43,017 nucleotides of DNA from Halalkalibacter oceani (GTDB lineage Bacteria > Bacillota > Bacilli > Bacillales > Bacillaceae_D): positions 1 through 43,017 of the forward strand of contig NZ_JAMBOL010000029.1 of assembly GCF_023715605.1 (NCBI RefSeq), read 5' to 3'. Shown in pieces: positions 1 to 7,660 of the stretch (position 1 is the first letter of the stretch; each line of letters opens with the position of its first letter). The notes under the pieces are model-generated. The model worked only from the letters and a program-made list of their open reading frames with translations, searched no databases and had not been told where the DNA came from. Position numbers and translations under genes: made by a program.

Positions 1-133
1 GATCGTATAGCCAAGTCCCTTTCTAGCAAGCAGACTAGTCAAGCCGCGTAATTAATTTTTTAAAAACACTAAAAGCGAAATGGGGGTCGTCTAACAATCG
101 TGAACTAGGCTTTATGAAATTGATTCATCTATC

Positions 134-160
134 AAAAAAAGCCGCCGCAGCGACTTTTTT
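134..160 (-). terminator. Terminator of the sugar-acid operon
   Basis: Read on the minus strand, an A-rich arm ending in CGC and an arm GCGGC followed by seven T form a short hairpin with a U-tract, 10 bases after the dehydratase stop. The A-run on the other side could make it bidirectional. Bases 1-133 hold no gene or other structure that I can support, so the operon appears to end here. Confidence 0.7.
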
Positions 161-169
161 CACTTCTTA

Positions 170-1333
170 TTACCAATCCGCGACTGATCCGTCTTCATGC
201 CAATACCTTGCCAACACCTCCGGCTTGTAAGGGTGTTTTGCTGCTTCTGTTTCATTGACTTCTACTCCGAGTCCTGGCTTTTCACTTGGAATGACATACC
301 CCTCCTTTACTTGAATCGGATTGCTTACGACCTCATCCCTCCACGGCACATCGCTTCTGAACGACTCCTGAATCAGCCAGTTTGGTGTGCAAGTCGCAAA
401 GTGGATCGCCGCTGCGGTTGCAAGAGGACCAAGTGGGTTATGAGGAGCGACACTGACGTAATATGTTTCTGCCATCGCAGCAATTTTTCGCGCTTCCCAG
501 AGTCCTCCACAGTGAGCGAGGTCTGGTTGGATAACAGCGCAGGCATTTTTTTCTAATAGCTCGCGGAATTGAAAGCGCGTCACGAGCCTTTCCCCTGTTG
601 CGACGGGAATGTCTATGCTATTTGTGACCCGCAAGGTACCTTCAACATTTTCAGGCAAACAAGGTTCTTCAAAGAAGAATGGCTTATATTGCCGCAGTTC
701 TTTTGCATATTGGATCGCCATCTCTGGTGTCGTGCGTCCGTGTAAATCGACCATAATATCGATATCATCGCCGACTGCGTCACGAATCGCTCCCATCAGC
801 ATCGAAGCATGACGAATCACTCTGTTTCCTTCTAATGGGGCTGTGCGCGGGACGACCAGCACTTTGATTGCTGTGTAACCATCCTCAACAGATTGAAGTG
901 CTTTTTCCACCATTGTTGTCGTATCATCGATTGAATTGTATAGACTATCCATCTGCCCTCCGCCTAAATGGTCATACATGCGAATCTTGTCTCTGACTTT
1001 TCCTCCTAATAATTTATAAACCGGAAGCCCAAGAGACTTTCCGAAAATATCCCAGCAAGCCATTTCGATTCCACTGATCGCACTATAGCCGACAGCTCCA
1101 GGACGGAAAAAAGGATGACGCTGCATCACCTGATAAAGATGTTCGATATTCGTCGGATCTAAACCTAGAATAAATGGTTTTAAATCTTCAATACAACCAA
1201 CGACCCCTCTTGTTTTCCATTCTAAAGAAGCTTCCCCCCAGCCGATGATTCCTTCATCTGTTTCTACTTTTACGAAGACCCAGTTTCTCAATTCAGCATT
1301 CACTACAACAGATTTCACATCAACAATTTTCAT
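170..1333 (-). CDS. DgoD-like sugar-acid dehydratase (mandelate racemase/enolase superfamily)
   Basis: A 387-residue enzyme expected to dehydrate an aldonic acid (galactonate or a relative) to a 2-keto-3-deoxy acid in the cytoplasm. The N-terminal enolase cap domain (about 1-120) is followed by the barrel. Metal ligands are visible as D196 (VDLHGR), E222 (FFEEP) and E248 (TGERL). H198 and H298 (APHNPLGP) match the two histidines of E. coli galactonate dehydratase, and the end (KPGLGVEV, then WHEDGSVADW) also resembles DgoD closely. It is the last gene of the operon, 22 bases after the TRAP permease gene, with GGAG eight bases before the ATG. Substrate specificity in this family cannot be read reliably from sequence. 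Gluconate, galactonate or another C6 acid are all possible. Confidence 0.85.
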   Translation of the reverse strand: MKIVDVKSVVVNAELRNWVFVKVETDEGIIGWGEASLEWKTRGVVGCIEDLKPFILGLDPTNIEHLYQVMQRHPFFRPGAVGYSAISGIEMACWDIFGKSLGLPVYKLLGGKVRDKIRMYDHLGGGQMDSLYNSIDDTTTMVEKALQSVEDGYTAIKVLVVPRTAPLEGNRVIRHASMLMGAIRDAVGDDIDIMVDLHGRTTPEMAIQYAKELRQYKPFFFEEPCLPENVEGTLRVTNSIDIPVATGERLVTRFQFRELLEKNACAVIQPDLAHCGGLWEARKIAAMAETYYVSVAPHNPLGPLATAAAIHFATCTPNWLIQESFRSDVPWRDEVVSNPIQVKEGYVIPSEKPGLGVEVNETEAAKHPYKPEVLARYWHEDGSVADW

Positions 1334-1355
1334 CTCTCATTCTCCGTTCTATCGA

Positions 1356-2630
1356 TTATGGACTTATCATTTTGAACCACAGTGTAATCTCTGGAATATA
1401 GCTGATGATGAGTACATCTAACGCAACAACTAAAATAAATGGAATAATCGGCTTCATAATTTGCTCCAGACGTAAATTGGCGACCTGACACGCCACAAAC
1501 AGATTTACACCGAGTGGTGGAGTGAACATTCCCATCGCCAGGTTGACAATCATGATGATCCCGAAGTGAACCGGATCAATGCCTAATTCCATTGCAATCG
1601 GCGTTAAAATTGGTGCTAAAATGACGATGCCCGCCCCTGTTTCAAAGAACATTCCTACAATAAATAACAGAACGTTCACAATCAGCAAAAAGATTAAAGG
1701 ATTATCGGTGAACGTTGTAAATAAATTTGCCAGCTGCTGAGGAATTTTCTCTTGGGAAATAACCCATGTAAAAATCCCCGCCGCTCCAATAATGAGCATA
1801 ATAATAGAAGATGTGACAAATGAATCCTTTAAAATGGGAAGCACATCTTTCAATTTAATATCTCGATACACAAGTGTCCCGACAATCAGGGCATATACAA
1901 CAGCTACAACCGCCGCTTCTGTCGGCGTGAAGATCCCCCCATAAATCCCTCCTAAAATAATAAATGGCATTAACAGTGCTAAAAATGCTTTTCTAAACGC
2001 TGTAAAGCGTTCTCCCCAGGACGATTTCTCTCCACCTTTGTAGTTGTTCTTTTTACTTATAATAAAGACGAGTGTCATCACAGTAAGGCCAATTAAAATC
2101 CCAGGCAAAATACCCGCGATAAACATGTCTCCAATCGATACTTGCGTGACAATCCCGAATAAGATCATCGGTACACTTGGCGGAATAATAACGCCTAATT
2201 CACCTGAAGAGGCTGTCACTGAGGTCGCAAAACGGATATCATAGCCACGCTTCACCATCGCCGGTATCAAAATTGAGCCAACTGCTGCAGTTGTGGCAGC
2301 ACTCGATCCCGAAATCGCAGCAAAAAACATTGAAGTAAGCACGGCGACCATGGCAAGTCCCCCCGTCATGTGACCGACAAAGGAATTTGCCAAATTCACC
2401 AACCGTTGGGAGATTCCTCCCTTTTCCATCAAGTAGCCAGCCAAAATAAAAAAAGGAATCGCCATAATCGGAAAGGAGTCTAATGTATTATAGATACGCT
2501 GTACCGCAACCAAAAGCGGTACTTGGCCATCGACTAAAATACCGATCATCGATGCTAGACCAATTGAAATCGCAATCGGAACGCTAAGACTGATAAAAAC
2601 TAAGAGAAGGATAATCGCGATCAGGGCCAT
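1356..2630 (-). CDS. TRAP transporter large permease (DctM family)
   Basis: A very hydrophobic membrane protein of about 12 segments, the large subunit of a tripartite ATP-independent periplasmic (TRAP) transporter. It imports small carboxylates using the sodium or proton gradient. The family signature region (SGSSAATTAAVGSILIPAM) and the late stretch around FTPPLGVNLFVACQ are present. I place the start at the ATG at 2630 (MALIAIILLL), because GGAGG lies nine bases upstream and the stop of the small permease gene is one base away. A longer reading frame from 2675 would overlap that gene and has no ribosome site. It works with the small permease and binding protein encoded just upstream. Confidence 0.9.
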   Translation of the reverse strand: MALIAIILLLVFISLSVPIAISIGLASMIGILVDGQVPLLVAVQRIYNTLDSFPIMAIPFFILAGYLMEKGGISQRLVNLANSFVGHMTGGLAMVAVLTSMFFAAISGSSAATTAAVGSILIPAMVKRGYDIRFATSVTASSGELGVIIPPSVPMILFGIVTQVSIGDMFIAGILPGILIGLTVMTLVFIISKKNNYKGGEKSSWGERFTAFRKAFLALLMPFIILGGIYGGIFTPTEAAVVAVVYALIVGTLVYRDIKLKDVLPILKDSFVTSSIIMLIIGAAGIFTWVISQEKIPQQLANLFTTFTDNPLIFLLIVNVLLFIVGMFFETGAGIVILAPILTPIAMELGIDPVHFGIIMIVNLAMGMFTPPLGVNLFVACQVANLRLEQIMKPIIPFILVVALDVLIISYIPEITLWFKMISP

Positions 2631-2631
2631 C

Positions 2632-3126
2632 TTATTCCGCCTCCTCTTTCCACAGACTTTCAAAAAGAACAACAACCGTATTCAGGAAGATTAACAATGT
2701 CCCGATTGGCACAGATGAGTACGGGATTGCCATTGAGATTTGCATAGCTGGCGACTTCTGAAGAATAACCTGCCTAACCATATCAATCCCGTAGGAAAAC
2801 AAGTAGTAGCAAAATATGATTATAATTGCATAGACTAGCAGTTTGACCCACTTTGCAAATCGTTCCGGCAGCTTTTGAGGGAGTATTTCCACTGCAATTA
2901 ACGACTGATAACGAGTTGCGATGGCAGAACCGATAAAGACGCCCCACACCATAATAAAGCGGGCTAATTCTTCTGACCATGATAAGGATTCTCCTAATAG
3001 ATACCGACTGATAATCTGAGCAAAGATAACGACAGTCATGACAAGCAGCATAAGAGCTAGTAGATACCCCATCGTTTTATTAAGTTTATCTATTGATTGA
3101 ATGTAGATTCTAACCGTTTTCGGCAC
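2632..3126 (-). CDS. TRAP transporter small permease (DctQ family)
   Basis: A 164-residue protein with four predicted membrane helices, the DctQ subunit that bridges the binding protein and DctM. Typical features are the early ALMLLVMTVVIFAQIISRY segment and the LSWSEELARFIMVWGVFIG motif. The start is a GTG at 3126 preceded by AAGGAGG with an eight-base spacer. The in-frame GTG at 3135 lies inside that ribosome site, so it is not the start. The stop abuts the dctM-type gene, suggesting translational coupling. Confidence 0.88.
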   Translation of the reverse strand: MPKTVRIYIQSIDKLNKTMGYLLALMLLVMTVVIFAQIISRYLLGESLSWSEELARFIMVWGVFIGSAIATRYQSLIAVEILPQKLPERFAKWVKLLVYAIIIIFCYYLFSYGIDMVRQVILQKSPAMQISMAIPYSSVPIGTLLIFLNTVVVLFESLWKEEAE

Positions 3127-3152
3127 TCCGTCCACCTCCTTATAATCAAAAG

Positions 3153-3187
3153 GGCAGGGAGACTCTCACACAGGTGAGACCCCCTAC
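3153..3187 (-). promoter_or_regulatory. Stem-loop between binding-protein and permease genes
   Basis: In the 82-base gap between the dctP-type and dctQ-type genes the minus strand can fold into an imperfect GC-rich stem (GGTAGGGGG...CTCAC against GTGAG...CTCCCTGCC) with a CTGT loop, followed by CTTTTG. Such hairpins behind binding-protein genes often stabilise the upstream message or partly terminate transcription, so that the binding protein is made in excess. That role is inferred here. Confidence 0.5.
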
Positions 3188-3208
3188 CAATACCAGCATC
3201 CAATCTGG

Positions 3209-4261
3209 CTATTTAACCGCTTCTAACATTTGCTCAACAAGCTCTGCCCCTATGACATCACTAAATTGGTCATAGATAGGCAAGGTTGCCTCTTGAAAGG
3301 CTGCTTTTTCTTCTGCTGTCAGTTCGATTACCTCCATACCGGTTTCAGCTAAACTCGCTTTAATTTCATCTTCCTCTTCAAGTACTAATTGGCGGTTTGC
3401 CTGTTTCGCTTCTTCCATGGCAGTTTCAATAGCTGCCTGTAAGTCAGGAGAGAGGCCATCATAGAACTGTTTATTAAATAAAACAACGAACGGACTATAG
3501 ACATGACCTGTAAGCGTTACATAGTCATTAACCTCGTAAACTTTTTGATCGTAAATAATGCTGAGTGGGTTTTCCTGTCCATCCAGCGCCCCTTGTTGCA
3601 AGGATACATAAACGTCGGCCCATGCCATTGGCGTAGGGTTTGCTCCAAGTAATTTCCAAGTTTCCAAGTGCATATTGTTCTCCATTGTCCGGATCTTTAA
3701 TCCCTCTACATCTTCTGGAGTCCGTACTGGAAGCTTGCTGTTCGTTAAATTACGATAACCATTTTCCCAATAGCCGAGCCCTTTCATTCCAATATTCTCA
3801 AGCCTGTCCAGCATCTCCTGTCCAACTGTTCCATCCAGCACATTGTATGCGGTTTCACGATCTTTAAATAAAAATGGCAGATCGAAAACTGAATAGGTTT
3901 CGTCAAAGCCTGCTACTGGGGCAGTCGAAGGGGCTGTAGCGGTGATTGTCCCAACTTGAACCCCTTCAATTGACTCCCGGTCATTTCCTTTTTCTCCATT
4001 CGGATAGATTTCAACAGTTAATAAGCCATCACTTTCTGCCTCGACTACTTCTCCAAATTTCTCCCATGTTTCATAAAGAGATGAGTTTTCTGAAAGTGTC
4101 AGAGCGACTGAAATAATTTGAGCTTCAGCTGTTCCCTCCGAACTGGAATCATCGTTCTCGCTCCCTCCTGATTGACTATTCCCTTCCGATGAATTACAAC
4201 CTATTAATGTTCCCAGAACAACTCCTAGTAGCAATAAAAATGCAAAGCCTTTTTTCATCAT
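3209..4261 (-). CDS. TRAP transporter solute-binding lipoprotein (DctP family)
   Basis: A 350-residue extracytoplasmic binding protein. A signal peptide ends in a lipobox (LIGC, Cys22), followed by a Ser/Gly/Asp-rich linker to about residue 45, so it is predicted to be membrane-anchored by lipid, as is usual in Gram-positives. The DctP fold carries the conserved GLKIRT motif, whose Arg191 normally binds the substrate carboxylate, and the following PTPMAWADVYVSLQQGALDG block. Two consecutive ATGs (4261 and 4258) are possible starts, and GGGGGAAG lies just upstream. It delivers an acidic sugar or other carboxylate to the two permease subunits. Confidence 0.9.
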   Translation of the reverse strand: MMKKGFAFLLLLGVVLGTLIGCNSSEGNSQSGGSENDDSSSEGTAEAQIISVALTLSENSSLYETWEKFGEVVEAESDGLLTVEIYPNGEKGNDRESIEGVQVGTITATAPSTAPVAGFDETYSVFDLPFLFKDRETAYNVLDGTVGQEMLDRLENIGMKGLGYWENGYRNLTNSKLPVRTPEDVEGLKIRTMENNMHLETWKLLGANPTPMAWADVYVSLQQGALDGQENPLSIIYDQKVYEVNDYVTLTGHVYSPFVVLFNKQFYDGLSPDLQAAIETAMEEAKQANRQLVLEEEDEIKASLAETGMEVIELTAEEKAAFQEATLPIYDQFSDVIGAELVEQMLEAVK

Positions 4262-4287
4262 TACACTTCCCCCATGTTTTTATTTAT

Positions 4288-4950
4288 CTATTTTTTTAAT
4301 TCATAGATAACATCATCAATATGAGCTTTCATTAGATTCCTTGCTTGAGACGGATTTTTTTGGGCAATCGCTTCGGCAATGAGAATATGATAGTGGGAGG
4401 CCTTTTCATCCATCCCTTCCATTTGCATTGTTCGTTTCCGACTATCAACAAGCAAGTCACTAATTTTATTTAGCATTTGAAAAATAATATAATTACCTGA
4501 TGCCTTTGCGATTAAATAATGAAATAACATATCTTCCCGAAAGAAATTTTTATTTTGTTTTCTTTTTCGATTCATACCATGTGCCGCCTTCATAATACTT
4601 TTCACTTCTTCTTCCGTGGCATTTTCTGCGGCTAGTGCAGCTAATTCAGGTTCAATGATTATGCGAGCTTCTGTTAATTGGAGCATCGTCGCATCCTCAA
4701 GGAAGGTGAAGCCATGATTTTCCTGACCGCTTTTCAAATCATTCATCACATATGTTCCGCGCCCTTGCTCCACTTTCAGGATGTTTTGTTTAGCTAAAAC
4801 ACGAATCGCTTCGCGCACAGAGGAAGCTCCCACCTCCAACTCCTTCGATAAAGCTTGAACAGTTGGAATTTGCTCTCCTTCTTTCCATACACCTTCCTTG
4901 ATACGCTTTTTGATTTCCTCATAAACACTTTCATACATAAGTTTTCTCAT
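4288..4950 (-). CDS. GntR-family transcriptional regulator (FadR/FCD type)
   Basis: A 220-residue regulator. The N-terminal winged helix-turn-helix (about 1-70) carries the motif LEVGASSVREAIRVLAKQNI and ends in EQGRGTYV. The C-terminal all-helical FCD effector domain contains the FREDMLFHYLIAKASGN segment and later histidines (SHYHILIAEA) typical of the metal/ligand pocket. AAGGAG lies eight bases before the ATG. Located between the SDR and transporter genes, it probably senses a pathway intermediate and represses this operon. Candidate operators overlap the operon promoter at 6818-6861. Confidence 0.88.
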   Translation of the reverse strand: MRKLMYESVYEEIKKRIKEGVWKEGEQIPTVQALSKELEVGASSVREAIRVLAKQNILKVEQGRGTYVMNDLKSGQENHGFTFLEDATMLQLTEARIIIEPELAALAAENATEEEVKSIMKAAHGMNRKRKQNKNFFREDMLFHYLIAKASGNYIIFQMLNKISDLLVDSRKRTMQMEGMDEKASHYHILIAEAIAQKNPSQARNLMKAHIDDVIYELKK

Positions 4951-4974
4951 CTCATGCTCTCCTTCATCTACCGC

Positions 4975-5730
4975 CTATCGTCCTAACCAACCACCATCTA
5001 CGGCCAGTACATGCCCGTTCACATAATTTGACGCCTGAGATGCTAAAAAGATGACTGCACCTTTCATATCATCAGGGTTCCCCCAGCGTTCGGCTGGAAT
5101 TCTCTCTAAAATTTGGCGGGATCTATTTTCGTCATTAAGTAACGCTTCATTTAAATCGGTCGCCATATAGCCAGGGGCAATCGCATTGACATTGATGCCG
5201 AATTTTGCCCATTCATTCGACAATGCCTTCGTCAATTGGGCGACGCCTCCTTTTGCTGCTGCATAAGCGGGCACTGTGATCCCACCTTGAAAAGAAACCA
5301 GTGATGCAATGTTAATAATTTTGCCATATTGGTTTGAAATCATCATTTTTCCCGCTTCCCGGCAAAGAAGAAAAATCGACTTCAAATTAATATCGATGAC
5401 GTCATCCCAATCCTTTTCAGAAAAGTCAATCGCGGGTGATCTTCTTTGGATTCCGGCGTTATTGACAAGAATATCAATTTTGCCTGCTTGCTTCACTACA
5501 TGGTCTATAGCCAGTCTGACTTGCCCCATATCTTGTAAATCACATTCAATTAGGTGACACTCTCTCCCGAGTTGGTTAACTTTCTCTTGTGTCTCCGTAT
5601 TTTGTGTATTCCGCTGCAGGAGGACAAGATCGGCTCCTGCTTCTGCGAGGGCAATTGCCATTGACTGTCCAAGACCTCTGGTTGCACCCGTTATAACCGC
5701 CCTCTGTCCATGTAAATCAAATAATTTCAT
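4975..5730 (-). CDS. SDR oxidoreductase resembling KduD / gluconate 5-dehydrogenase
   Basis: A classical short-chain dehydrogenase of 251 residues: the TGATRGLG nucleotide-binding motif (14-21), NNAG (90-93), catalytic S143, Y156 and K160 (YAAAK). Long stretches match E. coli KduD, such as FSEKDWDDVI, KIINIAS, SFQGGI, INVNAIAPGYMAT and the C-terminal AVDGGWL. KduD interconverts 5-keto-4-deoxyuronate-derived DKII and KDG; the close relative IdnO reduces 5-ketogluconate to gluconate. Its ATG overlaps the stop of the Zn-dehydrogenase gene (ATGA), so the two enzymes are probably made in equal amounts and may act in sequence. Either activity fits, and I did not assign a symbol. Confidence 0.85.
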   Translation of the reverse strand: MKLFDLHGQRAVITGATRGLGQSMAIALAEAGADLVLLQRNTQNTETQEKVNQLGRECHLIECDLQDMGQVRLAIDHVVKQAGKIDILVNNAGIQRRSPAIDFSEKDWDDVIDINLKSIFLLCREAGKMMISNQYGKIINIASLVSFQGGITVPAYAAAKGGVAQLTKALSNEWAKFGINVNAIAPGYMATDLNEALLNDENRSRQILERIPAERWGNPDDMKGAVIFLASQASNYVNGHVLAVDGGWLGR

Positions 5731-6761
5731 CGTCCCCCTCCTCCTTTCTTTGGATAAAGTAATACTTTTAACGCCGCTTCAGCTTCACGCATTAAGGCAA
5801 ATCCTCTTTCCGCTTCTTCCAGTGGAAGCTTGTGCGTGATGACATTCGAGAATTCCGGATATGTGCAAAGCATTCGCATCGCAATCTCATAATCCTTATC
5901 GGTATACACTCTAACCCCTAACATCGACAGTTCACGAAAGTTCAGCGCTTGGAGATCAACCTTTGAAGGCTCTTTAAACACACTTACAATCACCACTTGT
6001 CCTGTTATCTTAACGAGCTCGGTAGAAAGGAGAGCAGTTGCTGGAACTCCGGCAACTTCAAAAACAATATCGGCTCCATTTCCTTTTGTTTGCTCCATCA
6101 CTTTTTCTACTGGTTGATCATTTCCATCGATGACTTTGAATCCTTGTTCTTTTGCAAACTGCCTTCTCTGCTCACTAACCTCACAAATCATCACATTTGC
6201 AGCCCCGGCTAGTCTAACAGCCATCGCAGTTAACATCCCAATCGGTCCGGCTCCAATAACCACCACCTGATCCCCTGCTTTATATTGAGACTTTCGAATT
6301 GCATGCACCGTGACTGCTAATGGTTCTATCAAGCTCGCCATTTCAAAAGACAGTTCTGAAGGAATGTGAATGACATTTCCACTTGCTACTTTAACGAATT
6401 CCGCAAAACCTCCATCTCTGTCGATTCCGATAAGCTTTAAATCGCGACAAACATGAGAATGACCTGTTTTACATGGCTGGCATTTCCCACATGTCAGCAA
6501 CGGATTAATCACAACCCGTTCGTTTATTTCAACAGTGTCGACATCTTTTGTTTCAACTACTACGCCGCTAACTTCATGTCCCATAATGAGAGGAGCCACC
6601 GCCCGTGGGTGTTTACCTGCAAGTACCCCCATGTCAGAGCCACAAATCCCGGCAAATGCTACTTGTACGAGTACTTCTCCAGGATCGAGCATCGGCCTTT
6701 TGACTTCTTCAAATGAAAGTTGATTGCTCCCCTTATAGTAAAGCGCTTTCATATCCGGCAT
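5727..6761 (-). CDS. Zinc-dependent alcohol dehydrogenase (L-idonate/threonine/sorbitol dehydrogenase type)
   Basis: First gene of the operon, a medium-chain dehydrogenase of 344 residues from the ATG at 6761 (AAAGGAAG just upstream; the longer frame from 6794 lacks a ribosome site). Catalytic zinc ligands are C40 (GICGSD) and H62-E63 (GHE). The structural zinc loop has C91, C94, C97 and C105 (CGKCQPCKTG). The NAD-binding Rossmann motif is VIGAGPIG. Members oxidise polyols or sugar acids such as L-idonate, L-galactonate or threonine. Coupled to an SDR, it could oxidise a hydroxyl that the SDR then reduces with opposite stereochemistry. The true substrate is unknown. Confidence 0.87.
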   Translation of the reverse strand: MPDMKALYYKGSNQLSFEEVKRPMLDPGEVLVQVAFAGICGSDMGVLAGKHPRAVAPLIMGHEVSGVVVETKDVDTVEINERVVINPLLTCGKCQPCKTGHSHVCRDLKLIGIDRDGGFAEFVKVASGNVIHIPSELSFEMASLIEPLAVTVHAIRKSQYKAGDQVVVIGAGPIGMLTAMAVRLAGAANVMICEVSEQRRQFAKEQGFKVIDGNDQPVEKVMEQTKGNGADIVFEVAGVPATALLSTELVKITGQVVIVSVFKEPSKVDLQALNFRELSMLGVRVYTDKDYEIAMRMLCTYPEFSNVITHKLPLEEAERGFALMREAEAALKVLLYPKKGGGGR

Positions 6762-6817
6762 CACTACTTCCTTTCTGCAAATGTTTATATTCATATGATC
6801 AATTTCAAAAAATCATA

Positions 6818-6861
6818 AATTCATTATACATCTCATGAATTGAATTATATCAAATATTCAT
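6818..6861. promoter_or_regulatory. Candidate operator cluster for the GntR regulator
   Basis: Three ATTCAT/ATGAAT half-sites alternate in orientation at 6819-6824, 6835-6840 and 6856-6861. The first two form an inverted repeat with 7-base arms (AATTCAT / ATGAATT) and a 10-base spacer. They overlap the -10 box and the expected start of transcription of the operon promoter, as expected for a repressor site. Assignment to the operon-encoded GntR protein is inference. Confidence 0.45.
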
Positions 6862-6871
6862 CTGATGTCAA
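6844..6871 (-). promoter_or_regulatory. Sigma-A promoter of the sugar-acid operon
   Basis: On the minus strand a perfect TTGACA (6866-6871) and a perfect TATAAT (6844-6849) are separated by 16 bases. Transcription would start near 6837 and give a leader of about 75 bases before the dehydrogenase ATG. Confidence 0.75.
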
Positions 6872-6962
6872 TGTAATTTTCTGAAAAGTATGTATAGTGA
6901 TTTTCATTTTACATTACTCAACTAATCAGCTGAGATCCTGGCCGTCTCCTTAACGCCAAACC

Positions 6963-7013
6963 AAAAAAGATCAATTGATCCGACCTCTTTACCTGGAGGG
7001 GCTCAATTGATCT
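6963..7013 (-). terminator. Terminator of the flagellar operon
   Basis: Perfect 11-bp arms AGATCAATTGA / TCAATTGATCT (7003-7013 and 6968-6978) enclose an inner CCTC/GAGG stem. On the minus strand they are followed by a run of T at 6963-6968. It lies 35 bases downstream of the yviE-type stop codon. Confidence 0.75.
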
Positions 7014-7047
7014 ATAAACATATTTATTTTCTATCAACAAACGGGAT

Positions 7048-7638
7048 TCACAATCCCATATTCACTTCTGTCCCGACCGCTTGAAAGGAAATGTTGTTTT
7101 TCTGTCTTAGATAGACATCGAGCTGCCATTTCGGCATTTCGATTTGCGGCGGACGGGGGGTTACGGTAATATCGGGTTCCTTATACGGAGCTTTCATCGA
7201 CAGCTGCCCGGGCTGATAATCAAATGAGATGCTGAAAGCCGAACGCGGCATTGTCGTATAGACCGCTTTCTGTGGCGCCCGCTCGCCGTTCACTTTGGCG
7301 ATTTGGGCAAAAGCGGCCCCGCCCCGCGCGCCGTTTTCGATTTTCATCATTTGATCCCCTTGCTGGGCTTTTTTCGCAAGATACTGGTGAACGACGCTCG
7401 TCGTTTTGTTCCAGTAGTCATTTGCCATCCGCAACGGGGTCTTTAAATTCGCCTCGGCAAAAGCCTGTCTCTGGTCAATAAACAGCTTCGCGGCGGTTTG
7501 ACTAATTTCGATCATGCCGACATGCTGCTGACGAATTTGCAGATCGGCGGACGGCTGCGAGATACGCGGGCCGGGGCGATGAGAGCTCATGCCGATATAG
7601 GCGTCTGTTGAATGAATCTCAAGCGTAGGCAGCTGCAA
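7048..7638 (-). CDS. yviE: DUF6470 family protein (YviE)
   Basis: A 196-residue cytoplasmic protein of unknown biochemical role, encoded directly after flgL in bacilli. It begins with the typical QLPTLEIHSTDAYIGM segment, in which the protein refers to a short beta-rich N-terminus, and continues with a helical middle containing IEISQTAAKLFIDQRQAFAEA. The start is a TTG at 7638 with AAAGGAGG eight bases upstream; no ATG fits. In B. subtilis yviE is followed by fliW, csrA and hag. None of them follows here; a terminator and then an unrelated operon do. Confidence 0.8.
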   Translation of the reverse strand: MQLPTLEIHSTDAYIGMSSHRPGPRISQPSADLQIRQQHVGMIEISQTAAKLFIDQRQAFAEANLKTPLRMANDYWNKTTSVVHQYLAKKAQQGDQMMKIENGARGGAAFAQIAKVNGERAPQKAVYTTMPRSAFSISFDYQPGQLSMKAPYKEPDITVTPRPPQIEMPKWQLDVYLRQKNNISFQAVGTEVNMGL

Positions 7639-7660
7639 GCGAGCTTCCTCCTTTGCTCAA

